64,000 nucleotides of DNA from positions 3,472,001 to 3,536,000 of the forward strand of contig JANFAH010000003.1 in NCBI GenBank assembly GCA_024663395.1, written 5' to 3'. The translations under genes were made by a program, and so were the position numbers. The notes beneath the pieces are model-generated. The model was not told the origin of the DNA, ran no database searches, and saw only the letters and a program-made list of their open reading frames with translations. Positions 1 through 10,572 of the stretch are shown in pieces; the first letter of the stretch is position 1; every line of letters starts with the position of its first letter. This DNA comes from Pisolithus tinctorius (taxonomy: Eukaryota; Basidiomycota; Agaricomycetes; Boletales; Pisolithaceae).

Positions 1-1062
1 TTTGCCTTATGTTTCCGGTTCCGTTCTATCCCCAGCATTCTCCAGCGTTCAGTTTCCGTTTTCTCGCCTAGTTATGCCCACGTCTACCAACGTCTGTTCT
101 TCCCACGCTCCAATGAGCCTTCGCGCTCATACGCTCATGCTCTATGGTGGCATTTGACTCCATTTTGTGGTTTATGGGACTTTGTATTGGGATCTCTCGG
201 TTTTTGGTCAACGCAACGTTCATAACGCCATGACTTCGCTTCCGCCATTTCCTCCCTCCTTCTCGTCATTATTACCCCGTGCGCCTGTTGGCGTATGCCG
301 TTCTGGTGGATGCCCAGAAGCCTACGAGCCTTACGTGCCCTTTCACGACGTGCCGTGTATTATCTTATCGCCGTTCAGATGAGGACGGTTTGGGTTTGTA
401 TCATTATTCTGCATTGTTCATATACACATACACAACCACGGAGATGGACCCTTTTTCCTCGCTGGGATCAATGATTATATTCTATCATCATGTTGGTGTA
501 TGTAGCCTACGTACGTTATGTTTGTAAACTAAGAAAAGTTCTTGCAGGAATTTATGGGTGGCAATTTTTGTCTAAGGCCAGAATTTCGTGGAACTGTGTT
601 TCATGTAGCAGGCGAGTGGATGGTTTGAAATGGTCCCCCTTTCACAAAAAACGTGGCATGGTCCGATGGAAACCGTCGCCCACGCACGGCAGTGTCACAT
701 CGATCGTTTGAACGTGATTTCGCATGCGCGTTCATTTGGGACTCTTCCAGTGACACTGGTTTTTTGCTTGGGGAGAAAAATCAAGAAAAAGAAAGATCAT
801 TCCGGCGGAGTACTCGCCGTACGATTATGATTACATTACAATGGACCCAAATGAGAAATACAGCTACTGTGCGCGGAGACAATAAGATGTCTATGAGCGG
901 CCAAAAGTGCCCTCCCATACCGTAGTGTGACAAGAAAGGACTTGTGAGGTACAGGAATTCGTATTAAGGATAGCTCCAGGGGAATCTGACAGTGACAGTT
1001 GCGATTTCGCCCAACGGCGGTTCATCGTAACACGGAATCACAGATTTGAAACGAGGAGCGTA
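1..1062. other. No gene recognised
   Basis: About 1 kb left of the centrin 3' end. Short open frames occur on the plus strand but none matches a family I know or splices into a longer protein. A Tyr/Asp-rich stretch ends in a stop near 886 and could be the tail of an exon, but no convincing upstream exon was found. The far left may hold untranslated sequence of a gene outside the window. Confidence 0.4.
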
Positions 1063-1947
1063 TTATGCATCATCGGTCATTATGGCGAAGAACTCCTGTT
1101 CATTGATCTCGCCGTCCTGGTCGAGGTCGAATTCGTCTATCATTGCTTGCCTAGGAAATGGAAGCCGGAGGTTAGCAAATTTGGAACACAGAAAATATCA
1201 AGTCTTTTTATTTTGGGAAATAGCGGTGAATAAATTGGGGCGCTGCAATGGAAGACGAGACCGCACAGCAATGTAGACGGAAACAGGGCATTGGGTTGAA
1301 GTGCTGCGCCTAGCTGGATCTTGCCACCCCAAAAAAGTGAAGATTGATGACACCTACAGCTCGTCGTCTTCCAATCGGTCACCAATCTCCTTCGCCACTC
1401 TTCTGAGATTCCGTAGGCTGATCTTTCCTGTGTTATCGTCGTCGAATAATTGAAAAGCCCGACGAATTTCATCCATCGGATCTCTGGCGAGTATCCGCTC
1501 GCTCACTGGAATGCACGGTCAGCAGCGAGTCTCTATACCAGATTCGGGTGAGAAGAGCCTTCCGTAAAACTGTCCGCTGACACAGACTAATGAAACACTG
1601 CGTGGAGTGCTTGCTATTTATGTGCGTGCAGGCAGCTGCCACCAAGCGGCATGCTAGTACTCGAGTTGGAACGAAACGAGGACTCAACTGATTTTGGCGA
1701 AATCCTCAAAGTCTATGAGGCCATGCCCACTCTTGTCGTGGTCCCTAAGTATCTTCAGGACCTCCGCCTTCTTCATGTCAAAGCCCAGAGCGCGCATCGC
1801 GACCTTGAGCTCGTGGTAGTCCAACGACCCATCCTTGTCGGTGTCGAAGAGTTCGAATGCCTCTTTAATCTCTTGTTTTTGTTCATCTGTCAATTCTGGA
1901 CGCGTGTGGGTGCGTCTCTTGGCTTTTTGCGCTGACGTCGAGTACAT
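1063..1947 (-). CDS. Centrin (Cdc31-type EF-hand protein)
   Basis: Small calcium-binding protein of the centrin family. In fungi it acts at the spindle pole body and also in mRNA export and nucleotide excision repair complexes. Three exons are visible. Exon 1 starts at the ATG at 1945–1947 and carries the N-terminal basic stretch and the first two EF-hands, including the loop [12 protein letters not shown]. Exon 2 (about 1372–1505) begins SERILARDP, the usual linker between the centrin lobes, and carries loop [10 protein letters not shown]. Exon 3 carries [13 protein letters not shown] and stops at 1063. The joins restore [12 protein letters not shown] and [12 protein letters not shown], both typical of centrins. 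Total length is about 155 residues, as expected. The second loop, [14 protein letters not shown], is less canonical. Calmodulin is excluded by the centrin linker and tail. No regulatory signal was seen upstream apart from the repeat at 2076–2235. Confidence 0.9.
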
Positions 1948-2075
1948 CGTTGAACGTGTTAAAAGTTACGACTGGCTTGTGTAGATACACGTAGTCACGT
2001 GACACAACGCGTGTTAGACCCTGGACACTCCTATAATGAGACCACAGGCATCACCGCATTAGCGCAAGTACTCCT

Positions 2076-2235
2076 TCCACCGTCATCCCGGTGTGTAATG
2101 ATTGATTGGTCACTGGATTTCAGTGACATTTATCACAGCGGTCAAGTACTCAGAAGTACTTCTGAATCTGCGTTCAATCCACCGTCGTCTCACTGAGTAA
2201 TCGATTGGCTGCTGGATTACAGTGACATCGATCAC
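2076..2235. repeat. Imperfect direct repeat between centrin and zinc-finger gene 1
   Basis: Two copies of a roughly 60 bp block, at about 2076–2136 and 2178–2235, share the order TCCACCGTC, GTAAT, GATTGG, CTGGATT and CAGTGACAT. They lie in the 329 bp intergenic region between two divergent genes. This may be a duplicated promoter element or a small decayed repeat; no function can be read from the sequence. Confidence 0.6.
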
Positions 2236-2276
2236 TACCGCGCCATCCGTTACAGTGGTTGTCTACTTGAGACAAG

Positions 2277-3041
2277 ATGGTAGATTGTGAACGCTGTGAA
2301 CGCGGTTTCCCGCATCAGTCGGCGTACTTGCAGCATATCCGCGACTCCCGCTCGCACAACATCTGCGAGGATTGTGATAAAGATTATTTGCACGAGAGCG
2401 ACCTCATCCAACATTATCGCACGGAAAACGGCCATGCCTATTGCCACTTGTGCGACAGGGTACTGAAGGGCCAACGTGGACTCGATGATCATAACAAAAG
2501 TTGCCACTACTGCTGCAGGAAATGCGGGCGCTGTTTTCGAACTGAGAACGAGCTTAGACATGTGAGTATCTCATCTGCTATCATTCCTCGGTCACTAGTT
2601 GATTTTCCATCGTTGATAGCACCTGAAGTCCAAAACCCACCGAAAAGCGAACATCCCTTGTCGCTGCGGCCGTTCTTTCATCTCTTCCGCTGCGTGGATT
2701 CTTCATTTTGAACCAGGCTTTTGCCCCATTATGCCAGATATTGACAGCTATCTGGTGAAGCAGCATGTACGTGAAATCGAGCGCTGTGGTCGCGGCCGTC
2801 GTCTCCTTGTAACGGAGTGTGTCAAGGACTTCTTTCCAAATACCTATTTGACCTGATGCATCGTTTTGGAAGCCCCGATTACGAAGACAGAGTTTATCGA
2901 TGCCCCGATCCTTCTTGTACAAGGCGATTCGACACATTTGGCGCTCTATTCCAGCACATTGAAAGCGAGTCATGCAATGCCAGGAAAGATCAGGCTTTAG
3001 AACTGCTGGATGAAGTCGGCAGAAGGATCTACGGCGCGTAG
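2277..3041 (+). CDS. C2H2 zinc-finger protein, paralogue 1, frame apparently broken
   Basis: Tandem paralogue of the gene at 3923. Exon 1 (2277–2561) encodes serial C2H2-like fingers (CERC…H, CEDC…H, CHLC…H, CRKC…H). A GT-AG intron at 2562–2619 leads to exon 2, which opens HLKSKTHRKANIPC and continues the homology. The frame then meets a TGA at 2854–2856. The part matching the paralogue's C-terminus (LFDLMHRFGSP…DRVYRCPDPSC) continues in another frame to a stop at 3039–3041. No intron of plausible length bridges the two frames, and the finger that should sit at the junction is damaged. I read this as a one-base frame break in the last third, so the copy is probably decaying. The alternative is a truncated functional protein of 174 residues. 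A nuclear, nucleic-acid-binding role is inferred from the fingers only. Confidence 0.6.
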
Positions 3042-3847
3042 ACCTCTTGAGTGGTCCCTTTGTTGCTTTCTTCCATTTCTACAACGCTTCGTGGATGGTG
3101 GCAGCGGAAACTATACCTGCCCACAAACTTGTATGTGTGTACATTAGGTGCCTGAACAGCATGGATGCAATGCCCCCACATCGTTCGCTGGACCATGATA
3201 ACCAATCCTTACGTGAACCGATTTCACGTGAAACGAGTGACCGGCGCGTCGGTAGTGTTGTTGGCAGAAGCCTGCCGATTTGCCAGGTGGCTGGGCAAAA
3301 CTGGCACTGCCAGGCAGATGGTAGAACCTCATACCAAATGTAGCTTAGTAGACAGTCAGGTTGTCCGAACATCGAGCTATGGGAAGGCAGACATCAGTGC
3401 ATCCCCAGCCCATCATGTCATCCAGCACTGGTGGGTGACCTGTCCCTGATTTTGTTACTGCAAATTTCACCCGCATTGAGAAAGTTGCAATAAATCTAAT
3501 CAGTATTACTGGAAATGGAACATCAGTGGTGACAGCCACAGCTCAAAAGGTGCTCCTATCCAAGGACGAGACAATAACCTCCCAAAACACATTGCTGATG
3601 GTTGTCCTGATGCCTCTCCAAGGCATTGATGAAGTCGTTGAGGTGGTCGACCACAACCAGCAGGATGACAAAGGATGGGATGCAACATTGCTGATGTTGT
3701 CGAATGGCTTAGATTGTCCATAGTACACAGCGTACGTTCCGGTGAACCACAGGTTTTGCCGGTTTTGCCGGTACTACTGGCAAAATATACCCAAATTAGT
3801 TCTGCCCACTACACTACGCGTCGGAGTCCAGAATTCAGGGTCGGGGG
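3042..3847. other. Intergenic, nothing recognised
   Basis: About 0.8 kb between the two zinc-finger paralogues. Open frames here overlap on both strands and show no protein-like pattern. A short tandem TTTTGCCGG doublet occurs near 3752–3769. It may be the spacer left by the local duplication. Confidence 0.4.
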
Positions 3848-3853
3848 TATAAA
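3848..3853 (+). promoter_or_regulatory. TATA-like box of zinc-finger gene 2
   Basis: TATAAA in a GC-rich setting, 70 nt upstream of the ATG at 3923. This is a normal distance for a fungal core promoter. Paralogue 1 has no equivalent at that distance. Confidence 0.4.
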
Positions 3854-3922
3854 GCAGAGACGCGTCCGCATTACACGTCTTCAACGTAGACCACCGCGTC
3901 ACCAGTCCTCAGATCTTCAGAA

Positions 3923-4845
3923 ATGAGCTACTGCGATCGCTGCGATCGTGATTTCTCCTCCCACTATGCTTACCGTCAACACATTCGCGACTCCGCGAGT
4001 CACAATCTCTGCGATGACTGTGGTATAGACTTCTCTTCTTGGCGGGGTCTCAAAGAACACTGGGTGCAGAGTCCTGACCACGATTACTGCCAATACTGCG
4101 ACGAGCATTTTTCTGGCTGGTCTGATCTCATTGACCACTATCGCAACGATCATGACTACTGCGAAACGTGTAACAGGATCTTCAAGAACGAAAACGGGCT
4201 ACACGAGCACAACAGGCAGAGTCACAAGGACCGCTACTGCGTTTCGTGCAGGCGTATCTTCCGATCTGAGAACAATCTCAACTCCGCAAGTTTTCTTTGT
4301 TCTGGTGAAGCTGTTGCTTGATTTTTGTTCCATAGCATTTGAAATCCAGCATTCACAAACCAAAGGACGTGAAGTGTCCCTTCTATGGATGTGACATGGC
4401 TTTCGTGTCCAAGTCTGCTCTGATACTTCATCTCGAATCCGGTTCTTGTCAGTCCGGGGTTAACCGTCAGAAGGTGAACCAATACGTACGTCAGATGGAC
4501 CGCAACAACGCTATTACCAATCCGTCGCGTCTTCTCACCGGTGGTGGTGACACCACCGTGGATTATATCGCATCGGAAAGGTCTTGGAATGGTCAAGCAT
4601 ACGAATGTGTGCTTTGCCACTCCCGTTTCGCGGCATTGCTCGATCTTAATCGCCACTTGGCGAGCCCTCGTCACCAGGACAAGATTTATAAATGCCCTCT
4701 CAGCTCCTGCGGGATACACTTCCGCACTCTCAGTGCATTATGCCAGCACGTTGAGAGTGAGAGGTGTGGTATTATGAAGTTCCAGGTTGTTAGGCACACG
4801 CTGGACAACATGTTGTCCGGTATTGGTCGCATCGGATATTACTGA
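3923..4845 (+). CDS. C2H2 zinc-finger protein, paralogue 2
   Basis: Two-exon gene for a 290-residue protein made almost wholly of C2H2-type fingers. Exon 1 (3923–4285) has five finger-like units (CDRC, CDDC, CQYC, CETC, CVSC with following histidines). Exon 2 (4336–4845) opens HLKSSIHKPKDVKCPF and holds at least three more Cys/His pairs, ending with CPLSSCGIHF…HVESERC. The intron at 4286–4335 fits only with a GC donor (GCAAGT) and a TAG acceptor. It sits exactly where paralogue 1 has a GT intron, and both exons then stay in phase. Such multi-finger proteins are expanded in mushroom-forming fungi. Nucleic-acid or protein binding is inferred, and the target is unknown. A TATA-like box lies 70 nt upstream. 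Confidence 0.7.
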
Positions 4846-5106
4846 AGCAGGTAACGCTCTGTCATCCACTCAACCCAGACTCGAACGTTTGCGCAGGTTA
4901 AGAATACCCTCGTCGTGTTAATAAAGAAACCTAAGGAATCCCCTACTGTAAACTTCTAGTCTCTGTCTACAACGTGTATCAGTATAGTTCTGGAGATCGT
5001 AACATACGGTAAATACTTACGTGGTTTGTCCGTGGTCATGCAATATATGGGCGTTTTCGATGTCAAACAAAATGAGTTGGGGATTGCCGCAGTTGTCGTA
5101 TTTACC

Positions 5107-6076
5107 ATGATGTTCGGACGGTCGTCCTTTGCAGCGTCTTGCATCTTCTCGCTATTTCTCTGCAATGGAGTAGCCGCCAACACGGAAATTATCAACTTCA
5201 TATCTGACCTACAGCGTTCCGTTGAACTCCCTCAGGTCGGAAATTGGTGAGTCGCCACTCGACGACTGTCTACGGCACAAGTGAAGGATCTCGCCGCCTT
5301 TGGACGGTTAGGGCAACACTTAATTCCTCCCATAACGAACGGCGATGGGCGATTCAACCTGCACCCCTAGGCACGCCCTTGCGCGAGGTGTGTGAGGCAG
5401 ATAAAGAAATCACCCCAACCAGCCCTTCGACGTGCCCTCATGAACTCTGGGTAAGATTAAACCTAGACGACACGATCTGGAGAAGCTATCGTGCCTTCAC
5501 CCTTCGTCTCTCATGGGCCGCTTCTGTAAGTCTTGTCATATGCCCAGGGATTTCCCAAACACGGAGTTCATGAGCCCTTTTTTTTTTTGCCATTCGTGCT
5601 GGTGCTGGTGGACTATGGTGGTCACTCGTCTCTCCTCACCCTAGACTCCCGCGGACTTCTTGATAGAACTTTATTCGCCAGAGACAGTCTCGACTTTCTT
5701 TGCCGGTCAGCACCAGCGGCAGATCACCCTAGCCGAAAATGCCCCTTCATTTCGGGAGGGGCCTCCGTTCCCCATCACACGGACCAAGTATGCACGCATA
5801 CGGGTCGTAGACACTGGCGTGCCCACACCCCAGATTCAGTTAGGTCGCCCTAATCCACGCTTGTCTGGTCAGGTGGTCGAACCCAACGTTCACTTCATTC
5901 TCATCCTGGAACCGCTGTATTGGGGTGTCCTGCCAGCTTCGCAATTGCCGACCGTATGCTTCCTCATCCCTGTTCTCCTGGCGGCCGCAATGGCAGTCCC
6001 ACGAGTCCTCGCTTATCTCGATCCGTTCGTATTGCAAGCCAGGGAGGATATGGTATCTTTGGACAAGGAACAGTGA
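5107..6076 (+). CDS. Predicted type I membrane protein, family not recognised
   Basis: A clean three-exon model gives 261 residues: exons 5107–5246, 5312–5525 and 5645–6076, whose lengths sum to a multiple of three with donors GTGAGT and GTAAGT. The N-terminus has a hydrophobic signal-peptide-like stretch (ASCIFSLFLCNGVAA, about residues 10–25). A single transmembrane segment lies near the C-terminus (LPTVCFLIPVLLAAAMAV), followed by a short tail. The lumenal part contains ELWVRLNLDDTIWRSYRAF and looks like a folded beta-rich domain. This layout suits an ER or secretory-pathway membrane protein. A role like PIG-X/Pbn1 in GPI-anchor synthesis crossed my mind, but no specific motif supports it, so the function is left open. 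Confidence 0.55.
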
Positions 6077-6353
6077 ATGCGCATTTTGGCCTTCAGATCA
6101 GGTTCTGGGCACGCACTTGTGGCGTGCATGGCGCAGAAGAGTGGATCTAACTGCGCACGGAGAGGAAAGCACGAACATTCATGGAGATTCGATGATCATA
6201 CTAAATCTCACAACGCACACGATACAGGGCTAAATTGGACCCCTGCACGTTACCCCCCACCTAATAACATTTCCATAGAAATAAACCGAAACACACGTAA
6301 CTCTCGTATTCATATTGATCCCAACATGCTACAGCTGCGGACAGAGGAATCAT

Positions 6354-9095
6354 TCAAGCAACGCTTTCCAATTCAACTAAGTGCACCGCTGCGAACCAAG
6401 CAAGGATAATCTCCACCCGCGGACCGTGTAATGGGATATTGATATTAAGGGGTTTCTTGTTGCCGTTCGACGCTTTGTCTGCTGCTGCTTTGCTAGCACG
6501 TTCCTTCTGCCTTCTAGCAACAGGCGCAAGCAACATGCGCACACAGTCCAGCGCCTCGACGAGATCGATACGGCGACTCCCACTGGACGAACATGGTGTT
6601 GGCGTGTCACGCTCAGGGGAGCGCGGTGACGGGGTTACGATCCCTTGGGTCGACGACGATGCGATTGGAAAAGAGGGGTCACTATCTTCAGGATAAAATG
6701 ACGCCTCTTCAATTAGGCACGTGGGGGGCGATCGCGGGGGTGCCTCGATTTCTGCCCGGCTGCGCAGGGAGTCTGCTTGCATAGCCGAGTGTGGCAGAAC
6801 GCCAACCTTCCATCCGGCTGCAAGACGCTCGAGGGCTTCGATAAACTCGGCTTGAGCCATGGATCTGGGAGGGAGGAAAACAGGGTATCCCTCAAGTCCA
6901 TCTACGATAACCGCAGTTCTTGTGAAGGTCGTCACAAGGGTGGCAAGTTCTCCAAGCATCATTTGGCAAATGAGAATGTTGAAATGAGACTCTACTATCA
7001 GAGGGTGGTATGTGGTGAAAGCGAGAGGAAGGGTGGAATCTGCAATAGAAGGACGACTTGCAGCACTGTGATTTCCAGGCCGTACAATTTCCGTTAGCAG
7101 ATATGCCAACTCCACCCTGCGTGCCAACTCAGCTGGCGAATCTGTGGATGGAACAGGAGACGGCCCCTCAATGGTATCAAAGTGGGAGAGGAAACGTTCA
7201 TGGTCGCGGATGCACTTGCGTAAGTAGCCATCGATTTCGTTACGGACGTCGTCGTCCGCGAGAACCTGTCTGTACGCACGCGCTTTTGGACCGTCGCTTT
7301 TTCCCAGTGGTCCGTCGGGATTTCCTACTTCAACCCCTCCGTACCGGCCGTTGGCCAGGTAGCAAAGCCGAAGCTCGGCACCATCAACGGCTGAAGTCGT
7401 CTTTGCAATACCCTCGAGCCCGAGAATAGCCGCCTCAATAAGATAAACAGCCTGTTGTAAATACGCTGCGCCTCTCAAGAACAACAACTGTGGCTCGATG
7501 GGGTCGGGTGCATCAGGTAAAACCGACGCATGTAGAAGCGGCTCTCCGCCATCAATATTAAAGGCGTCCGCCGATGCGCTCGTCCCATTCGGCGGTGCCC
7601 GTCCGTGACTTTTATTTGAGCATTTCTTTTGCTTGGCACTCTTTCCGCGAGATTCTGTCGGCGAGGTAACGGTCCGGTGAGCAGTCCGGCCCTTGCGCAC
7701 GGAACGGGCTTCCTTGAGGGCATGCGTGAAGTCCTTGACAGCGAGCATGTACTCGTCACGAAAACAGTGGACAATGCCACGGGTCCTGAAATATTCCAAT
7801 CGTTGAGGGTAGCCAGCGATGAGTTCATCCAAAACTTGGGTAGTAGTTGATTCTGCGAGCTGCCTGTTCGCACTACATTTAACAGTTAGAAGGTGTATTC
7901 TTACTACTTTAGACGTACCGAGAGGGTATCTTTTCATGAAAGAAGTGGACATATCGCGCATCGGGATCGTTAGGATCTACGGTGCAAGTTTGCTCCAACA
8001 CAAAATGCACAACAACGATCCACGCGTACCATGTTTTAGAACTCTTTCAGCGATATCGTCGAACACACTGCCGCCTTGCATGACCATCACGCTGCTGGCA
8101 ATCTCGTCAGCTTTGTAAGCCGCTGCAAGCTTTTGCACGGCGAGTGCCCGCAGTCTGTGTACACGCATCGCGCTCATGGCAACATTTCTTCCACCGCCGA
8201 CGTTACCTGTACCATCAAGACCGAGAGCATGGGTAGCCCAAGACGCGCTTCCCCCTCCATTTCGCATGGAGCCCAGAGCTGCCGCAGAAAGCCCAGAAGA
8301 CGCACGCACGGATAGTTCAGCTGCCTCATCGATGAGTCGCCTGATTGCTGCTACGTTACGAAATACACCTGGATCAATAGGTGGAGGCGTAGGCCTTCCT
8401 GGTATAGGCACTGGGAATGCGGGTGGTGAGGGATGCAGCGTTTGTACGGAGGGCAACGAGGGGAATGTACCCCCCGGCGAGTCAGGCGGTGTATAATCCG
8501 AGAGGGACCGGAATCCTCTGTCAAACTCACCCGAGCGAGGAGGGGGGCGGAAACCAAAGGCTCGTTTCGGAGCGTTTCCGTTCTGCACTGGCGGTAAAGG
8601 CAGAGGCTGACCTTCTGGAGGAGACATAGTGCCAGGGTCCAGATTCAAGACGAGTAGGGATTCCAGCAACTCGAGTGGGAGTTGTAGCCAAGGTCCCTGA
8701 TGTGGAAAATCGGCGGGGGAAAGCATCGATGATTCAGCTTGCAAGCGAAAAAAAGATGATGTGTGTGTTGAACTCACATGGTAAGAGCTGATGTATTTCC
8801 AGTGTTTGTTCCTGCTGATGCAGAGGACTGGGGGACGTTCGGCTTCGGTCAGGTTATCAACCTGCGGTTGTCCGGTAGCAGAACTTGAGCCGTTCTTGGT
8901 GGCAGCCTTCTTGGATTTCTTTTTCTTCTTCTTCTTCTGAGTCGAGGGTAGGGCGACAGGTTGCGGTGAACTGTTGTCGCACAAGCCCTTCGTTTGCGCG
9001 AGATGTTCTTCCCGTCCATTTGGGATTGCCGAACAGGGCGAGCAGTCAGAGTTTTCGCTCTGCCTATTGGTCATCTCGGTTCTTGTCGTTTCCAT
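6354..9095 (-). CDS. Conserved fungal protein with Lys-rich and Pro-rich regions, function unknown
   Basis: Long multi-exon gene. The start chosen is the ATG at 9093–9095 (METTRTEMTNRQ). Order of features: a low-complexity region with a poly-Lys run (near 8925), a helical stretch (LQLPLELLESLLVLNL), a Pro-rich block with PPIDPG, an Ala-rich helical region (RNVAAIRRLIDEAAELSVRA), then a tetratricopeptide-like part (RLEYFRTRGIVHCFRDEY, VKDFTHALKEA) and a long C-terminal region. Introns near 8700–8777, 7970–8030 and 7870–7918 join VLKH to DPNDPDARYVHFFHEK and then to RANRQLAES with the frame kept. The TPR-like part suggests a scaffold or chaperone-like role, which is inference. I do not recognise the family, though the pattern of conserved-looking blocks argues for a real protein of about 900 residues. 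Confidence 0.65.
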
Positions 9096-10499
9096 AACTG
9101 AACAGGTGCAAATTGGCGTGTGTTGTGTTACAAGACGGAAACTGGGATGGGCAATACTCTGAACCTCCAGCCATAAGCGCATCATTTTCATTTTCGCGGC
9201 TGGTTGTAGAGGACACCACATCGGGAAGTAAATTCACATGTGAATTGCATGCAGTATTAGCGCTCATGTTGATGATCAGCGCGACGCTCCCCCATGACGC
9301 TTCGCAGTGGGCCAGCCAGTCCATCACGACGTTAGCGGCTCAACGGTGTGAACGGTCCGCTTCATAGTGTTGTCGTAGACATGGCTGAAGATACGTAATT
9401 CCTGCGTGACAATGGCGGTCCTTGGAGCCAAGGTGTTCGAACTCTTGTCCCAAGTTGCGCCGGTTGCACTTGTGTAGCTCTCTTAGTCCCATACTAATCT
9501 TAGTGCCCCAACAGCGTGTCGCATTACCTCCGCCAAGTCTTCCCGTGCTCTTCATGACGGCCGCAGGAGCACCAATTGGAGTCAGGTGACTTCCACTTGA
9601 CCTGATTTGTGGTGTTTTACTGCAATGGCAGTAGCTGCGTACGGTCGAGGCGGCCGCGGGCTTGACCTGAAATCTGAATGTATCTGTCACAACTACGGCA
9701 TACCATATATCAAGGTTCATAGATAAGTTCACAAAATGCGCAACATTATCTACTTCGGGGACAATTGCCTTCTTGTCGAGTTTTTAGTCTGCCTAGAGGA
9801 GACTATTACCTACGATTGCAAGCATGGTCCGAACGTCTTGACGCGCGGGCCCACGCATCATGCCATCAACGGCGGCCGTCCCTGCCTGATAAGATATGTA
9901 CACAAACCATGGTTGATTACGATGTAGAATTGCCTCACGAAAGTCATGACTATCTTCGTCATTCATATGACGGTATACCCCACAACCCAGTAGTTTATTT
10001 CCCCACCATGAACAGCGGAAGCTATCGCACATGTTCTTCCACCACTAGTGATCATAGAATCGTGCTTTCCTGTTTCGTGGTTTTCCCAGCGATGGTCCTC
10101 AGAGTTTTGTGGGTTGATTGATTCGCACAAAATAGTGTGTTACTATCGCCGCACATGCCGCGAAGAGGGTACCTGAGATCTACACAATGATTCTGCATGC
10201 TTGGACAACGAGTAGTAATAGCAGTCAGCGTCATCTAAAATGACCCTAAGGGCAATTACTGCACCCAGAGTGCCAGGAAGTAAGCCGTGGCTCCATGGCA
10301 TAGTCAGGGTCAGTTCGAAGTTCAGAAAACCAGACGGAATGGACGATGGATATATGCAGTAGAACTGGCCCCGTGTGACGGAGGAAAGGAAGCAAGCGGC
10401 GAGGTTAGGCTTAGTAATCGGTCCTAAGACCTTATCCTTATCTTAGCTAGCGTCCCTGATCACGAGTGCAGAGCTGCTAAGCCCGACCGGCCTCCTATG
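9096..10499. other. Intergenic, nothing recognised
   Basis: About 1.4 kb between the divergent starts of the preceding gene and the amine oxidase. Overlapping frames occur on both strands, the longest being 118 codons at 9765–10121, but they have no recognisable domains and no supporting splice sites. It must contain the promoters of both neighbours. Confidence 0.4.
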
Positions 10500-10505
10500 T
10501 ATAAA
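10500..10505 (+). promoter_or_regulatory. TATA-like box of the amine oxidase gene
   Basis: TATAAA 73 nt upstream of the ATG at 10573, followed by the pyrimidine-containing leader. Position and sequence fit a fungal core promoter. Confidence 0.4.
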
Positions 10506-10572
10506 GCCTGGGACATTAGTCGAATGGTCAGCCCCAAGGTTACTTTCAATCCCGGCGCTTCTCTAGTCAACC

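Noticed and set aside
773..886. Possible C-terminal exon with a Tyr/Asp-rich stretch near the left edge
   Set aside because: No upstream exon joins it and no family is recognised.
9765..10121. 118-codon plus-strand open frame
   Set aside because: No domain, overlapping frames on the other strand and no splice partners; probably chance.
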